Notes: generated by a model from the letters alone, not told the origin. A DNA stretch of 64,000 nt from Acanthosepion pharaonis (GCA_903632075.3 CAHIKZ030005492.1:1602590-1666589), one strand, 5' to 3'; shown: positions 25,400 to 37,600, counted from the stretch's first letter. Translations and numbers: made by a program.

Positions 25400-27365
25400 C
25401 CAATGGAGATTTTTTAATGAAGTTTGTGAACTTAGTTTTCTCTAGTAGGATGCAGTCAAAAAAATGTTAAAACTATCTTACCCATAAATTTTATTATAAA
25501 TCAGAACTTACATTTCAGTAAAAATATGAAAATAACTGCATCTCATAACAACTGTCTACATATATGCAAGTAGAATATTCATAATTTCCCCAGAATTTCT
25601 TTTTTAAATTTATTTTTACTCAAATATTATTAACAAAAAATTTGTATTAAAAGGAGGAAAATTGTCCAACATAATTTATCTATCTGCCTGCAATTTCAAT
25701 TAAAATATATTAACATTTTTGACTTGTACTTATTTAATGTGAGAGTTGTAGAAAACCTCTCAACTATTCTTAAAACACATGACACAAACAAAACAAAATT
25801 ACTGCTTAGACTTCAGTGTACATAAGTTTGACGCCCTTGACAAGAAGAGTACCCAACCATAGCCATGTCCAGACAAATGTAAGACTTTTACTTATATAAG
25901 AATACACAAAACTTTCCTTGCTCTCTGCTATCACATCACTCAAGCAAGAAAGTGTGAAGCCGTAGTAAACTAAATACTTTAGACAGTCACCAAGCAGAGA
26001 GTAAAACCAGTAGAAACATAATTGAACTATGACAGAAAATCAACGGCATTCTTTGGTTATTCAGCGAAGTCCCACAGTTGTTGATTGGAAGAAAAGTTAG
26101 ATAGGATTTGGGGGTAGGATTAAGGGGAAGACAGTTCTTTTAGAATTGAATTGTTTAGGAAAATAAATAGTAGTGAAGGGTGAAAAGTGAAATGGAATGT
26201 GCCAGATTCAATGAGTTTTGCTATCGATCAAAGATCAGCATTTGAACAAGAGAAACAAGAAGAAAAATGTCTACTGCAGTGTTGTTATTGTTGTTGTAGC
26301 ATTCTCAGTCAACAGAATTAAAGAGGAAAAACTCTGAAGGAGATCAGTCAGATATCATAAAAAAGGTACTTAGGAAATAAATGACAAAGAATCAATAAAA
26401 CCTTTGGAGGATAGAAAGATTAAAACCATTCTGATAATTAAATACATTTTACATGATAATAAGTCAACACATTCTTGTTGTTTCTTGAGAGACAGTGAAG
26501 ACACAGTGATATTGTATAAAACTACTCAACTTAAAATAATTCTGAAACATAAGCATACAAATATAAGGTGCTTGATGTTAAACTTGAAACCCTTGATTGA
26601 CAATTTTTATGGAAAACCTACTTGCAAATGTCATATTTATAGTAGTGAAGGACATTATCAAATGAAGGCTTTGACAGTTGATCTACAAAAAATGCCTATA
26701 TTATGTTGACTACTTTCTTTTAATGGAATCTATAATCATAGAAGACAGGTTCTAATTATTTTGTATCCTTGAAATTTATTTTGGAATACAAAATATAAAC
26801 AAAATAATCAGTTTGAAAAAAAATTGGTATATGTTGGGTAAGCTTTATTCAGAATTTGAGACAGAATTAAATGTTTGAAAAATAGCAGCATTGGCAAAAA
26901 AAAGAAAAAAAAACATTTCAAAAGCTATCCTAACAAAATATAGATATGAAAAAAATATGAAGCTGTTTCATAATTTTTATTTTTTAGTTATTGTTAAGAA
27001 TGCCAGAGAAAAGCACCTGTCAAACTCACCTTGAAGATAAACCTATAATTTCTTTTACTTTAAATTTCTAACAAATCTATAACAAATTGTTGTTTTTTAT
27101 TCTGTAAAGTAATAAATAGAAGTAATATGGCAACTTCTCTAAGACAGCAGTGTAGACTTTACTCATTTTTTCTTGATAGTTGCCTTTTGTTTTGTTACCT
27201 AAATAGCATCTTCAGGAATTAAAAAAAGCATCAACAACCTTTTGTAACTTGGTTCAATCATTTTTTGACAAGAATGGAATAAATTACGTTTCAACACATT
27301 GTTCTATACCTGAGAGCCTTAATTCCAAAATGATCTAACTTGTAAAAAGAAAGTTACCATTTTTT
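25400..27365. other. AT-rich spacer, nothing recognised
   Basis: Includes a 101-residue chance ORF at 26404-26709 (+) with no motif, and a moderately complex block at 25800-26130 that I could not name. Confidence 0.4.
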
Positions 27366-27375
27366 TCTAATAATA

Positions 27376-27418
27376 GTAAAAAAAACAAACAAACAAACAA
27401 ACAAAAAAAACAAAAAAC
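27376..27418. repeat. (CAAA)n simple repeat
   Basis: A tract of CAAA units passing into A runs separated by C, about 40 bases. Confidence 0.85.
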
Positions 27419-27419
27419 A

Positions 27420-30400
27420 GACTCCTTCAACCAAGAAGATTTCACATAAAAGAGAACAAATGCTTTAGTAAGATTTCCCAACACAGATATAAAAAAAAAA
27501 CTCGTCAGGTAATAAAAAGAAGTTCTTTTGAGAAAATATATCTTAATACTGAAAGCTGAAAATGAAGCACCATGTGACAATCATCACTGATTCTTGGTTT
27601 ATACAGAAAAAAGTAAGTACTTCAGTACAAGTGCTGGAAGCAAGAGATTTCGATTACTACTGAGGTTGATAACATTGTAGAGAAATTACCTCAAGGGGAT
27701 TTAAAGAAAATAGGGTTTAATATAAAACAAGAGTGAAAGTGAAAATAGTAAAACTATATATTAAAAAAGAAATGAAATAAAAGTGCTACTAATCTATTCT
27801 CAGATTATGGTAGAGAAAATGAAATTTATATTGTTTTTCCAGTACTTTGATTTGTGCAAACTAGCTACATAATACTGATTTCTTAGAGTTAGGTGAATGA
27901 ATCCAAAGCAAGGAACATGGAAATAAACATGATGAAAAGCAAAAGCTAATTTCCAAAATCAGTCACAGGCAACAAGACTTGTCAATTCAAGACAGCAAGA
28001 AATAACAAAATTTTGTAAAGGAGAATACAAAAGGAGTGTCTGAAAAGTACGGAGATGATAAATCAGGTACAAATAAGAAATATAAAATTCATACTAAAAT
28101 AAGCTAAGAAAATTCCCTATATATATAGGTGTGTGTGTGTGTGTGTATGTTGAAATAAGTGATTTGCACAGACACTACATTTGAGAGAGAGGAATACAAA
28201 TAGCACCCAAGAAAAAATAAACAATAACATAAATTTTCTGTTATAGATTTTTGTCAACACACTACCTTGATATTTAAATGAATTTTGAAAAGCTCATTTT
28301 CTTATAATTCCATAACTATATTATGTAGGGAGAGCAGAGATTGAGGCAAACAGTTTCTAACTTTTAATTGATTGAAAGGTCATTCAAGATTGCAGGAAGT
28401 TGAATTTCATTCTAATTACCAAAGGGCCTATATATGAGGGAGTGATGAAAAGTTTTTGGCTCAAACCACTTCCCAAAATCTGATCAAATAAACAAATAGA
28501 ATTTTTATTGTATGCAAAGGTGGGGGTAGGCTTCTTGTTCAGGTTAAGAAATTTTAGCACCCAATCATAAATGACAAGAGTTTAGATATAAAACAAATAT
28601 TAAGAAACAGTTTGATCTAAGTGAACAAAATGAAATCAGGACTTATAAAAAGCATCAAAATATATAAACAATTGGTAGAGTCTACTCTATTAAGTCTATG
28701 ACATTGTGACTGTAAAAAATAATAGACAAATTAGTACTTAATTTATTACTGTAAAAATAACACTAACTTTTTAGAAAGTAAAAAAATATCTTTATATCTC
28801 TTATTAGTGGCAAGTTATTGATGCTACTCTCAATAGAAATGAATAATATTTCTTTGAGATATCTAACATGCATTGTGAGGTTTTAGCAATAAAGTATATA
28901 GCTTATGGTTTTTAACTAGCAACAAAAGTTAATCTTTGGCAAAAATCATCTAATATCAGAATCCTTTTAAAGATAGTGAGAGAAACTTTTCATTATGCAC
29001 AATTGTCAATAAAACTAATGAAAACCTGTCAAGAAAATAAAGAAAATGACTATTCTCTTAAAAAGTTATCTCAAATATAGGTGACTAATGTGGAAATTTG
29101 GGTTTTATAAGCAGTCTATTAATAAAGTATCACTTATCCATCTTTGATTCAATTGTTGTCAAACTCTGGAACAAAACTGACTACCACTTATATAAATTAA
29201 TAAATGTAATTCTTTAGTTTTCTGTTAATTTTAAAGAGCACTGAATGCCAAGGATGACTGGCATTTTTTTTTTTTTACTATCACTATTGTTGATATAAAA
29301 ATTGAGGCAAGAAGCACTTCCATTTTCTCATTCAAGTTGTAAACTGATCTTTTTCTGTAATAAACAAAATTGTAAGTAGCTTTAAAATATTTCAAGTAAA
29401 ATTTAACTCAAATACTCAAATAATGTTTGACTTGGTCTAAAACTTTGTTTAACTCTTGTTTTTATTTTTTTTTTATTGTTAAAGTATCAAGTTTCTACTT
29501 TCTTAGAAACACAAATCTTAAAACCAAAAAACAATTAATATAGAAGACATCAAAAGTTTAATATTGTAGAGACTAACTTATAAGTAAAATGGTAATTGTA
29601 AGATTTTATAAAAATTATAATTGTAAGATGAATAACTTGGAAGTTTACACTATTTCTTTTCTGCTTAACACAAACTCATCATAAATACAAATTTTGTATT
29701 AAGAGTATTTTCTAAATATATAATATTCAAAGTCTAAGTTTTATCACTAATCTGTTTCAGTGGACCATGGAGAAGTTTTGATAAATTCATTTTAATCTTT
29801 TGAACATTTAACAATTTTAGCATTAAAAAGCAAAGAAAAATTTTTCATTTTTAAAAATAAAATTTTTCCTAAAGTATTGAAAATTTCAATCAGTTTTAAT
29901 TGTAAAATGATTAAAAACAATAAAAAAAAGCAAAATCCATTTTCATTTTCAAAAACATGTTAATCACTTCTGCTTAACATTTGTATATCTGTGCACTTTG
30001 CTTAGGATTAAAGTGTTGCTTCTTGATATTTATGTCTAATTGAAAACTATTGGACACACAATATAAGGAGGAAAGGAGTGATGAAAGAAAGATAGGAAGA
30101 GAGAAAGAAATTTCAATAAAGAAGATAAGTGTGAAGAAAAGATGAAGACAAAAGAAAGAGAGGGAGACCAGCTGCAGTCTTTAGTTGTATTACTCTTGTT
30201 TCTTGTAGGTTAAGCTTAAATTTATTTTCTTTTGAAGCTTGACTTACACCTGAGGTAGATAGGTAGATACTATAATTTGAAATAAGTTTTGAATTGATAT
30301 CTGATGTTAGTTGTCAAAGCAAATTGATACAAATTAGACAAGACATCTCAATGATTTAAAAAAAACAAAAAAAACAAAAAAAAAACAACATTGTGAGTTT

Positions 30401-30995
30401 GTAATTCTTAATACTTTAGAAAATGTTTTATTTTTAAAAATGAAAGACTTCTTTTAATGCTAAAATTGTTAAATGTTCAAAAGATTAACATAAAAATTAA
30501 TTTATCAAAACTTATTTTTATGAACATAACTGAAATATTCCAAACATTCACAATCATAATTCATGAAAAACAAAAACATTACCTTACATACATTATGAGT
30601 TGTGATAATTTAAAAGAACAGATATTGTCAGAATTGTCTTTTAGAACAAATGTTTAAAGTATACAAATTCTTTTATGTACAGATTTTTTTATACTTATAA
30701 TATTAAAATCTCATTAATTGGAATATATTAAAAGCAGCAGCATTTAAGAAACTCGAAATGAAAGAAAAACAAACTAATCAGTTTTCCTAAGCATCCACAT
30801 TAGCCTGAACACTTTCAATACTTCCAAGATTGTATATAACAATTTAAAATAGTATTAAAATTAAGGTATTTGAATTTGGGAAATTCATAGCAATTTAATT
30901 AAATGACAAAAATCCTCCTCAGATTTTAACCAAATGTGAAAGTATGAAACCTGTATGTCATCAGTCATAATTAAAGAGTAATTATGTTGAAAACT
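27420..30995. other. AT-rich spacer (presumed intron), nothing recognised
   Basis: Over 3.5 kb without recognised coding or mobile sequence. It has a (GT)n tract at 28130-28147 and several A or T runs. Confidence 0.45.
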
Positions 30996-30999
30996 TAAG

Positions 31000-31121
31000 C
31001 TTTAGGCATTGTAAGGGGAATTAAAGGTGAAAAAAAATGCAAGAGACCAGGAAACAACACTTTGATCCTAAGCAACTAGTACCTTTAGGCATTGTAAGGG
31101 GAATTAAAGGTGAAAAAATGC
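31000..31121. repeat. Spaced direct repeat of about 40 bp
   Basis: CTTTAGGCATTGTAAGGGGA followed by ATTAAAGGTGAAAAA and ATGC occurs at 31000-31040 and 31083-31121. The copies differ only in the length of one A run. They flank 42 bp of unrelated sequence. This may be a local duplication or the footprint of an insertion. Confidence 0.85.
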
Positions 31122-31129
31122 CATGGTTA

Positions 31130-31765
31130 ACATTATTTTTATAGATTTTATTTCTGGAATCATGAAAATGCATACTTCAAATGAGTTTTGAGTGGCATAT
31201 GAGTGTTATTAGCTAATTACAATTGGTAAAGGTCAAATATGAATTTAATTTATAAAATCTACTTTGTTAAATAATATTCATAAGTACATATATATACATA
31301 AATATAAAACAAAGAAAATAGTTCAATTTAAGAATGATGAGAAGAAAACAACTACTAAATTCATAAGGAGGATGGAGAGAATTTAAAGACCTAATGAGTA
31401 AAGGCAAATTTCAAGTTCATTTAAGAAAAAAAATGAGATAATTGATGAATATCTTGAAAGATGGCAAAGAATTACTTTTTACCGACAAGAATCCTTCCAT
31501 AATAAAAATTGTCAAAATGAATTGTAAAATAGGAGTTGAAAATGGAATTGGCAAACAGAGAGATTTAATTAACCTTTGTTTCAATTTCTTCATATCTGTG
31601 GCAGAAAACACAGGTGCAAAGATAAAGGTGGCCTAACAAAAGCAGTTAAAAATATAAAAAAAAAAAAGAAAAGAAAAATCTTCCTATTCTAAGAAGCAGA
31701 AAAAAAAATTTTGAATAGGATGAAAAGTGGAAACTGTAAAGTGAAGCATTTTGAACCTTATTTGA
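31130..31765. other. AT-rich spacer left of the LTR element
   Basis: Pre-insertion flank. Two overlapping 64-residue ORFs on opposite strands (31417-31636) have no motif. Confidence 0.45.
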
Positions 31766-31770
31766 AAATT

Positions 31771-32179
31771 TGAAGTGTAAGCGTTCTCAAAGCAAATTTG
31801 TGGCTTTCACAACACAAAGAAAGAAAATCACTTGTAACGCGTCAGGAAAATAACTCTGAACGCCGTAGCCAAAACTGCCCGAATTTTCCTTCCCGAGTCG
31901 ACAACACCAACTGCTTTTATCGGCAGAACCTATTTTTTCCATTCGTCGACAGCCGGGATAGGATGCTCCATAATTTGCATATTAATATACTCTTATAGCA
32001 ACTCCTGCGACGGACTTGTTTCTTTTTTCGTCACAGAATACACGCGACGCACTGTCGCTTGGGTTGACGAGGTAAGTCGCTATAAGAGTTTTGCTGACTA
32101 CTTTTTTGGCAATCCTTCCCGCAAATCGCACACAAAAACACAAACTTTTTCCGGGTACTTGATTATCTCGTTCACTACA
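31771..32179 (-). repeat. 3' LTR of the Gypsy-type element
   Basis: A 409-bp terminal repeat beginning TGAAGTGTAAGC and ending GTTCACTACA on the plus strand. It matches 34251-34662 end to end apart from seven substitutions and several short indels, mostly in homopolymers. Confidence 0.92.
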
Positions 32180-32192
32180 CTCCCCCTGTCAC
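32180..32192 (-). promoter_or_regulatory. Polypurine tract
   Basis: The minus strand reads GTGACAGGGGGAG directly before the 3' LTR. LTR elements use such a purine run to prime plus-strand DNA. Its position fixes the element's orientation. Confidence 0.75.
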
Positions 32193-32194
32193 AT

Positions 32195-33235
32195 AAGTGA
32201 CACTCATGGTGGGCCTCTTTATTCTTAAGCTTCTCCGGAGCGGGGCGACTGTTGGAGGAGATTGTGTGTTATATTTTGAGGTTTCTTCTGATCTGACAAC
32301 CTCATGCACAGAGTCTTCACCATCTGAAGTGGTGCTAGCCCTACCTCCAATGGTAATTATGTGTTCACTTTCTGAGCACTCACTGCTAGTGTCACTTGTT
32401 GACGATCTGTACCTACATAGTGACGCAGGTCCTTTATGTGTCTTGGTATGCCATCAACCAGCACAGAACGCGAGTTACTTAGTCCAGTGACATGCCCCAC
32501 CCGGCACCGGGTTGTACACCGCTATGTGGAGATTTCACCCACACGCGATCGCCCAAGTCACGGCGCTCGTTTGTTTATCCGTTCAGTTGAACACGTTGTG
32601 TCAATGCCTCGTAGCGGACTTTGTACTGATAAATCATGTTGGCTGGCGAGTTGAGGGCGTATACATTATTGTCTCTCAGAGTAACATTGTACCAATACAC
32701 CGCCTCCATTATGGAACACTGCTTCCTAGCAGCGATTCTTTTGATGCTCCGATGACATCGCCGATTATGCCATTCCCTGATGGGACATACGGCGCAGCGA
32801 AATCTGAGGTGTACTCCCACGAAGCCACAAAATCTTTGAATAGTTCACCGCGGAATGCAGTGTCGATTTGTCAGTGAGGAGTTCCATCGGAGGTCCACGT
32901 TCAAAGAACAATGACCCCAAGTGGTCAATGACGCTATGAATCCTGTCGACGCAGACGCCGCCAAATAGTGAACTGGGTTGGGCCACAATCAATCAGGGTT
33001 AAATAGTGATGTCCGTTATAATGGGTGATGTCCATTCCAACACGGTGCCACACCTTGCTTACACTCACTGGTCCTTTTTGCCATTGCACAGGTGCTGGGT
33101 CGATGGACTGACACTCCTTGCATCCTCTGACCACTGCCCTGACAGCAGCTTTGGATACGGAGGGATAAATCTGCCTCACGAAATATAAGGTCCGTTTTAC
33201 ACCAGGATGTCCGCTTTGGCAATGCACAGATTTTA
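32195..33235 (-). pseudogene. Integrase region of the Gypsy-type element
   Basis: The minus-strand frame 33287-32934 carries the HHCC zinc-binding region (HCQSGHPGVKRTLYFVR, then GCKECQSIDPAP) and the first core Asp in VGMDITHYNGHHYLTLID. The frame shifts, then continues at about 32870 with the second-Asp region (ELLTDKSTLHS) and further on with KRIAARKQCSIMEAVYWYNV (32735-32680). The C-terminal part becomes frame-broken and ends near RRSLRIKRPTM just before the polypurine tract, as in Gypsy-type Pol tails. Integrase would join the cDNA ends to host DNA. Frame changes and altered catalytic-loop residues make it inactive. Confidence 0.85.
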
Positions 33236-33239
33236 GTAA

Positions 33240-33450
33240 ATCCGAGTTTGATGTTTCCAACTCCCTGGCTTCTGAGAGCCTTTCCATCAGCCGTTAGTAC
33301 ATCCATCTTTTCTCTGCTCCACTGTCGGCAAATTGAACCGTTGGTGAGTGACCGAGAGCAACCCGAATCTATTAACGCGGTACGCGTTATTCCATTGATG
33401 CGTATCTTAATCACAGGGAGCGCCACTTTCATGCTCGGTGCGAGGAAGAG
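33240..33450 (-). pseudogene. Aspartic protease region of the Gypsy-type element
   Basis: A minus-strand frame of 158 residues covers the zinc knuckle downstream edge, the spacer and the protease. The catalytic block is ALIDSGCSRSLTN, with the DSG triad codons at 33369-33361. It continues through ADGKALRSQGVGNIKLGF and then leaves the protease family abruptly near 33240, where integrase-type sequence begins in another frame. The flap and the second half of the protease, plus the whole RT/RNase H, are missing. In intact relatives this enzyme processes the Gag-Pol precursor. Confidence 0.85.
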
Positions 33451-33488
33451 ACTGGCACTGACGTCGCGTCCCCCATTCCATTTCCCGG

Positions 33489-34218
33489 GCACTTAGAGGC
33501 AATATGACCTACTTTCTGACATTGAAAGCATCAGATCGAGACGCGTTTTCGCGCCCGACCGCCGCGCAATTCTTCGCGTTGATAGCGGCAGTCTCTGGCA
33601 AAATGATTCGCCCAGAGCACCGATAGCAGGTGGCAACGCCATGGTGACGAATGGCTGGGGTCGGACCTTCTTTGACTTCAATTGGTTGAATAACTGCGCC
33701 ACTGGTTCATCAGCCTCTTTTTTCGTCAATCATGACAGCACGGGCTCTGGTCAACAATTGATTGAGTGTCAGGTCTTCCATTCTGGATGATGCACGGAGT
33801 ATCTGCTTAACATGACTGGGCAATCCAGAAACGAAGGCACATATCATCCATTCTTCAGGAAGCGGTGCGATTGGAACGGCGAGCTTCTTTAATTCTGCCA
33901 AATATACGTCTACTGTCTCGCTTAGTCGCAGACGCCATGCCTGGAATTGGTCGAGGCCATTTAACTGGTCCAGTTCCAAACGCGGTTAGTAGAGCATGCT
34001 TTATTTGCTCAATGTCGCTTTTTCTGTTCTTTACTCAGCTGCCTATACACAGCAAGGGAACCGCCATTCAATCTCAGAGGAAGAATCCGATCAATCTTCG
34101 ATATCTCGCATAATTGCAGACCAGTTCCACCTTTTCAATCCATTCAACCACAGACTGTCCACTAGTATCACCACTGAATTCGGGGATCAGTTTTTATATC
34201 GAATGGTCTTTCCGCCAT
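33489..34218 (-). pseudogene. Gag region of the Gypsy-type element
   Basis: A minus-strand ATG at 34218-34216, 33 bp inside the 5' LTR border, starts MAERPFDIKTDPRIQW and then stops. Later frames give GQSVVEWIEKVELVCNYARY, then an open frame (33979-33710) with WRLRLSETVDVYLAELKKLA and CAFVSGLPSHVKQILRASSR, typical of Gypsy Gag capsid. The end is a CCHC zinc knuckle, CFQCQKVGHIASKC (33530-33489), spaced C-X2-C-X4-H-X4-C. At least three frameshifts separate the parts. Gag would form the particle and bind RNA. Confidence 0.85.
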
Positions 34219-34250
34219 CTGCGAGAGACAAAGTAAATGCTGAAATAGCT

Positions 34251-34662
34251 TGAAGTGTAAGCATTCTCAAAGCAAATTTGTGGCTTTCACAACACAAAGA
34301 AAGAAAATCACTTTGTAACGTCAGGAAAATAACTCACGAATGCCGTAGCCAAAACTGCCCGAATTTTCCTTCCCGAGTCGACAACACCAACTGCTTTTAT
34401 CGGCAGAACCTATTTTTTTCCATTCGTTGACAGCCGGGATAGGATGCTCCATAATTTGCATATTAATATACTCTTATAGCGACTCCTGTGACGGACTTGT
34501 TTCTTTTTTCGTCACAGAATACACGCGACGCACTGTCGCTTGGGTTGATGAGGTAAGTCGCTATAAGAGTTTTGCTGACTACTTTTTGGCAATCCCTTCC
34601 CGGCAAATCGCACACAAAACACAAACTTTTTTCCAGGGTACTTGATTATCTCGTTCACTACA
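34251..34662 (-). repeat. 5' LTR of the Gypsy-type element
   Basis: A 412-bp terminal repeat, partner of 31771-32179. In coding orientation it begins TGTAGTGAACGAG and ends CTTACACTTCA. No clear tRNA primer-binding site was recognised in the bases directly following it. Confidence 0.92.
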
Positions 34663-34667
34663 AAATT

Positions 34668-36025
34668 GCTGATGTTAACTACTTAAAAAAAATTGTAGAT
34701 TCTTTGATCCCCAAAATAAAGTTTTCAAATTTTGAGTGAATGTTAGAACTGCTCAAATACATGAATACATATTTAGTTTTGTATGTATATAAATAGTAAA
34801 TAATAATTTCAGGTGAGACCAATTTTAGCTACCCATAACATTTTAACAATATATAAAACAACAAGAAAAAGTCAGATTGAAAAGATAGCACTTAGCAAAA
34901 ATCCAGTTAAAAAGAATCATGATTAATGAATGAGTTGCTAATGGTGAAAATATGCATAGGCTAATTAACTCATATAAGCTGTACATGGATGAAGTTAAAA
35001 AAAGAATATGGAAGCAATCTATAACCCTGATTACTTAGTGTAATATTGTGGCTGTCAGCTAGCTCACTCATTGGTTGTTTCTTTGAGCTAGGAACTTATA
35101 GAAGGAAGAACTCATACAGAAAAATATATTTTCTTATTTGATAAATTGAGTCGGAGAAAATTTCTACTAGGTTTTAGGAGAAAAGAATATTTATTTAACA
35201 AAGTAAATTTTATAAAGTAATAAACCAAAACTGGAGCTTTCTTAAAACTGATTGCCAATTAAAAAATATTGTAAATTAAAATTTCCCAAGTATGTATCTA
35301 CCATGATCCTGCATAACAGTCTGATACAACTCTTCATTCATTTAAACAATGTATGTTGTTTTTAACTTTACACTCATTAGAAACATGTCTTTGCTAACAA
35401 CATAAAAACAGAAAGCCAAGCTCTTAAATCTTGAAAATTGTATTAAATATTTTTCTTTAAACTCAGAAAATTACATAAATTCTTTAATTTTATTTTTTTA
35501 AATGACTATTTAAGGACATGCTTTCACTACAACACCTATTGTTGATTTTCAACAGTAAATAATGGAGCTAAAGCTATGAAGAATTGATGGTTGGAAAAAT
35601 TTCTAAATGTAAGAGTAAATGGAAAGAAACAAACTTAATAGGTTCTAGTGGCCTGCCTTCTATGATATAAAATTGATCTTATTTTGAATCATGTAAGAAG
35701 GGTGTTGTTTTGTTACAGGATGTGTTCAAATTTCAAAAAGGTCAAAAGTTGAAAAGGTAGAGATTTAAGGTATCCTATCTTCTTTTGTTTCTTCAGATAG
35801 TGATCAGAATCAAGATGAATCTCTCAAGGAATTTATTGGTTCTTTGAATGAATATAAGGGACGATGACATGTCTGGTGTAATGATCTCACAGCAGAAATG
35901 GCATACCTGCTATTGTTAAATAATATTTTAGCAAACTATTATTTTGAGGGGGAAGTTTATCCCTGGTCTAACTTCCTCAAGTTGACCTTAGGAATCAGAT
36001 ACAAGAGAAAAGAAAGAAGTCGATT
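34668..36025. other. AT-rich spacer, nothing recognised
   Basis: No coding motif or repeat border was found. A slightly more complex patch at 35700-35990 could not be named. Confidence 0.4.
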
Positions 36026-36029
36026 TTGA

Positions 36030-37600
36030 TAGATTCACAAATACACACTGGTGTGACAATGTCAATTTTGATGAAACATTTTAGTGAAAGGCTGATTTTT
36101 GTTATGTTTTGTATTTTTACCATGTGCAAAAATCTATTGTTGAATTTGATTGGCACACTTTAATGTTGTATGTCTGGCAGTCTGTTTTTTCAAATTTTGT
36201 TGTGAAAAAATCCAGCCGTGAAAATTTTGCTTTTAATTTTCTGGAGGAGGAAATTTGACCAGTACATAAATTTTCCTGATGTTGACCTTTGAGGAAGTTC
36301 AATGATGTGCCACATGGAGACTTGAATTCGTGTACGTGAACACAATGAAAAATTGTTTTGAAAAGCAAAAACTGATGGAATTTTGTGATGGGGTATTCCC
36401 ACTGTAATTTCTGTATATTGTTAATGAGTTGAAAATTTTTGTGACTATGGTTTTACATGCATTCAAATGTTTTAAGTTTAGAATTATTTTGTTAATTGTA
36501 ATTAACTGACAAATGATTTTTTTTTTTTTCATTTTTGTAACAGTGTGTGGAATTCTTTTTTTTTTTTATTATTTAAGAGCTGTGTGTGTGTACTTTTGCC
36601 TTCATTGGTTGAAGCATTACGTTGTTAGTTGGTGAATTTTGGGAGTCAATTTTTGTGGAAAAATTAAGTTAATTGTTGTAGAGATAAGTAGATTCAGTCT
36701 GCATAGTTTTGGGTTTATGAATGTGTTTGAGTGCATCCTTGGCACAGGGAGGATTGTCACACTTGGTTATGTAGATAGAAACTCCACAATGTTGGGCAGA
36801 GTGGGAGCTGTATGCTATGAAGTATTCAGTATCAAATGAATACATCCCTAAAATACCTCTGGGGTCAATGAAGGGCTTTGATAACCAAAAAGGAATTGGT
36901 TCAGAGGCTTGAGGGATTCCAGGTCATGGTAGATGACTAAGGAAAGAAAGCCCTTGTAACCACGGTAGAGCTATTAGTTAGGAGGTGCTGAGTGGGTGTG
37001 GTTGTTTGCCACGTGGGGGGGGGCAGCCAGGGGCAGTAGGATTTGAGATGGTGAGAGTTGAGTTTTGACACACAGAGGCAGATGGTTATTAATAGTAATT
37101 ATAGAAAATTAATGGTGGTACATATGTGAAGATTTGTTCAAGTAAATCTGGTAATAAGCAATTAGCAAAGTAATTAATTGGTTGTGGTTGAATAAATAGG
37201 GTGATAATGAACCATGTGTGCTGTGTCACTGTGAGTAGGAAAGAAATGTGGATCATGGTATATTTAAAGTGTAAAATTTAGGTGGCAAGGATGTGACTCA
37301 GTTATGGAATTGGTTGATGCTGTTGCATGAGGCATTTGGGCATGTATTGTGTGATTTTGGGACCAGAACGTTTTTTTTTTTCTGTGAATTGTATGTACAT
37401 TGCATGTAGTCTAATGTGAAGAGGCAAGAAATTTTGTTCTCCCCAGGAAAATTGGATTGCAGAGGTGATACCTGCTGACCTGGGTTGAGGTATCATTGGA
37501 GAGGTCAAAAAGTTCATTGTTGGAGTGATTTGTATCCACTCTGTTGTCTGAGGCATTGACCTTTGGTCATGGAAGATAGTGACCAAGAATGGACAAAGGA
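36030..37600. other. G+T-biased block of unknown origin
   Basis: Over about 1.5 kb the plus strand is markedly enriched in G and T, unlike the A/T-balanced flanks. It contains GT runs, a G9 run near 37016-37025 and many GTTG/TGTG words. Minus-strand frames have several 60-95 residue open pieces but no motif that I recognise. Such asymmetry is typical of an old retroelement or of transcription-linked strand bias. Confidence 0.4.

Larger units (their letters stand above)
31771..34662 (-). mobile_element. Ty3/Gypsy-type LTR retrotransposon, internally deleted
   Basis: A 2892-bp insertion with two LTRs starting TG and ending CA, flanked by a 5-bp target duplication AAATT at 31766-31770 and 34663-34667. 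Coding is on the minus strand, so the 5' LTR is 34662-34251 and the 3' LTR is 32179-31771. Gag with a zinc knuckle, an aspartic protease and an integrase are recognisable in that order. The polypurine tract sits directly against the 3' LTR. Reverse transcriptase and RNase H are absent: protease runs into integrase near 33240. The internal region is only 2071 bp, about half or less of a normal one. It is distinctly richer in G+C than its surroundings. Gag has frameshifts. It can at most be a non-autonomous element. Confidence 0.9.

Noticed and set aside
26404..26709. A 101-residue plus-strand ORF
   Set aside because: No motif, no promoter or splice support, and Lys/Ile/Asn-rich composition expected from AT-rich DNA.
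27030..27052. A strong minus-strand donor (CTTCAAG/GTGAGT) that could close a microexon between the two host exons
   Set aside because: The nearest acceptors give either 13 nt, which breaks the phase match of the flanking exons, or longer segments with in-frame stops.
32197..33188. Several plus-strand ORFs inside the LTR element
   Set aside because: They are opposite-strand shadows of the integrase and Pol tail, made long by the higher GC content; none has a motif.
33240..33450. Reading the protease-then-integrase order as a Copia-type element
   Set aside because: The integrase wording (GHPGVKR, CKECQSIDPAP) and the Gag match Gypsy-type elements. No reverse transcriptase follows the integrase before the polypurine tract, so a deletion explains the order better.
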